This document shows, piece by piece, positions 35,673 through 36,000 of a stretch of DNA of 36,000 bases; position 1 is the stretch's first letter; every line of letters begins with the position of its first letter. The stretch spans positions 1-36,000 of the forward strand of contig NSIA01000078.1 in the NCBI GenBank assembly GCA_002737585.1, given 5' to 3'. The stretch comes from Planctomycetaceae bacterium. Its GTDB lineage: Bacteria; Planctomycetota; Phycisphaerae; Phycisphaerales; SM1A02. Below the pieces are notes generated by a model, which was not told the DNA's origin, did no database searches, and saw only the letters and a list, made by a program, of their open reading frames with translations. The translations under genes were made by a program, and so were the position numbers.

Positions 35673-36000
35673 ATGCCAATACCACTCTTTCTCGGCCTCG
35701 ACATCGGAACTTCCTCGCTGAAAGCGCTGATCGCCACCGCCGAGGGAACGCCCGTTGCCCACGCAACAGTGGAGTATCCGCTCTCTACCCCGCGCCCGGA
35801 GTGGAGTGAGCAGGACCCCGACGACTGGGTGCGCGCTGCCCACCAAGCCACGCGCGCCGCCATAGCAGCCGCCGTTCGCCTTGGCCATGCCGATGCATCC
35901 CACCGCATTGCCGGCATCGGCTTCAGCGGCCAAATGCACGGCGCCACCTTCGTGGACCGCAGCAATACTCCGCTGCGCCCGTGCATTCTCTGGAACGACG
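35673..36000 (+). CDS. FGGY-family carbohydrate kinase, xylulokinase-like (3' truncated by window end)
   Basis: Translating from ATG 35673: MPIPLFLGLDIGTSSLKALIATAEGTPVAHATVEYPLSTPRPEWSEQDPDDWVRAAHQATRAAIAAAVRLGHADASHRIAGIGFSGQMHGATFVDRSNTPLRPCILWND; FGGY DIGTSS and GQMHG motifs; open at window end. Confidence 0.92.
   Translation, partial: MPIPLFLGLDIGTSSLKALIATAEGTPVAHATVEYPLSTPRPEWSEQDPDDWVRAAHQATRAAIAAAVRLGHADASHRIAGIGFSGQMHGATFVDRSNTPLRPCILWND

Noticed and set aside
1-36000. tRNA, rRNA, transposase, integrase or prophage genes
   Set aside because: None recognised; intergenic gaps are mostly short and filled by coding sequence.

Overview
Dense protein-coding 36 kb window from what looks like a planctomycete, possibly a Phycisphaerae relative (inferred from the C-terminal '[18 protein letters not shown]' dockerin-like module and protein styles; not proven). 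Left part (+ strand, 1-4871): a tightly overlapping type IV pilus/T2SS-like cluster (PilN-, PilO-, PilP-like, PilB/GspE ATPase, PilC/GspF). Then a Ser/Thr kinase with a PEGA domain (-), a small membrane protein (+), an FG-GAP-like secreted protein (-), a stand-alone HFCD-type flavoprotein (-), a P1B-type metal ATPase with SPC/HEGS motifs (+), and several orphan proteins, including one with a Trp-rich segment. From about 14.2 to 35.5 kb everything is on the - strand: a mannoside module (GH38 alpha-mannosidase, SSS symporter, GH2 beta-mannosidase) next to a DUF4142 protein, a TonB-dependent receptor, a TPR-like lipoprotein, a beta-helix-like secreted protein with a dockerin-like tail, and a five-gene energising operon (DUF3450, long ExbB/TtpC-like, ExbD, TonB, TPR). 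The window ends inside an FGGY sugar kinase (+) that the ORF track misses because it runs off the end. The best candidate for an under-described system is the contiguous TonB-dependent uptake block (23.1-35.5 kb) with its own TonB2-like motor. No RNA genes, CRISPR arrays or transposons were recognised. All assignments are by reading motifs; no search was run.
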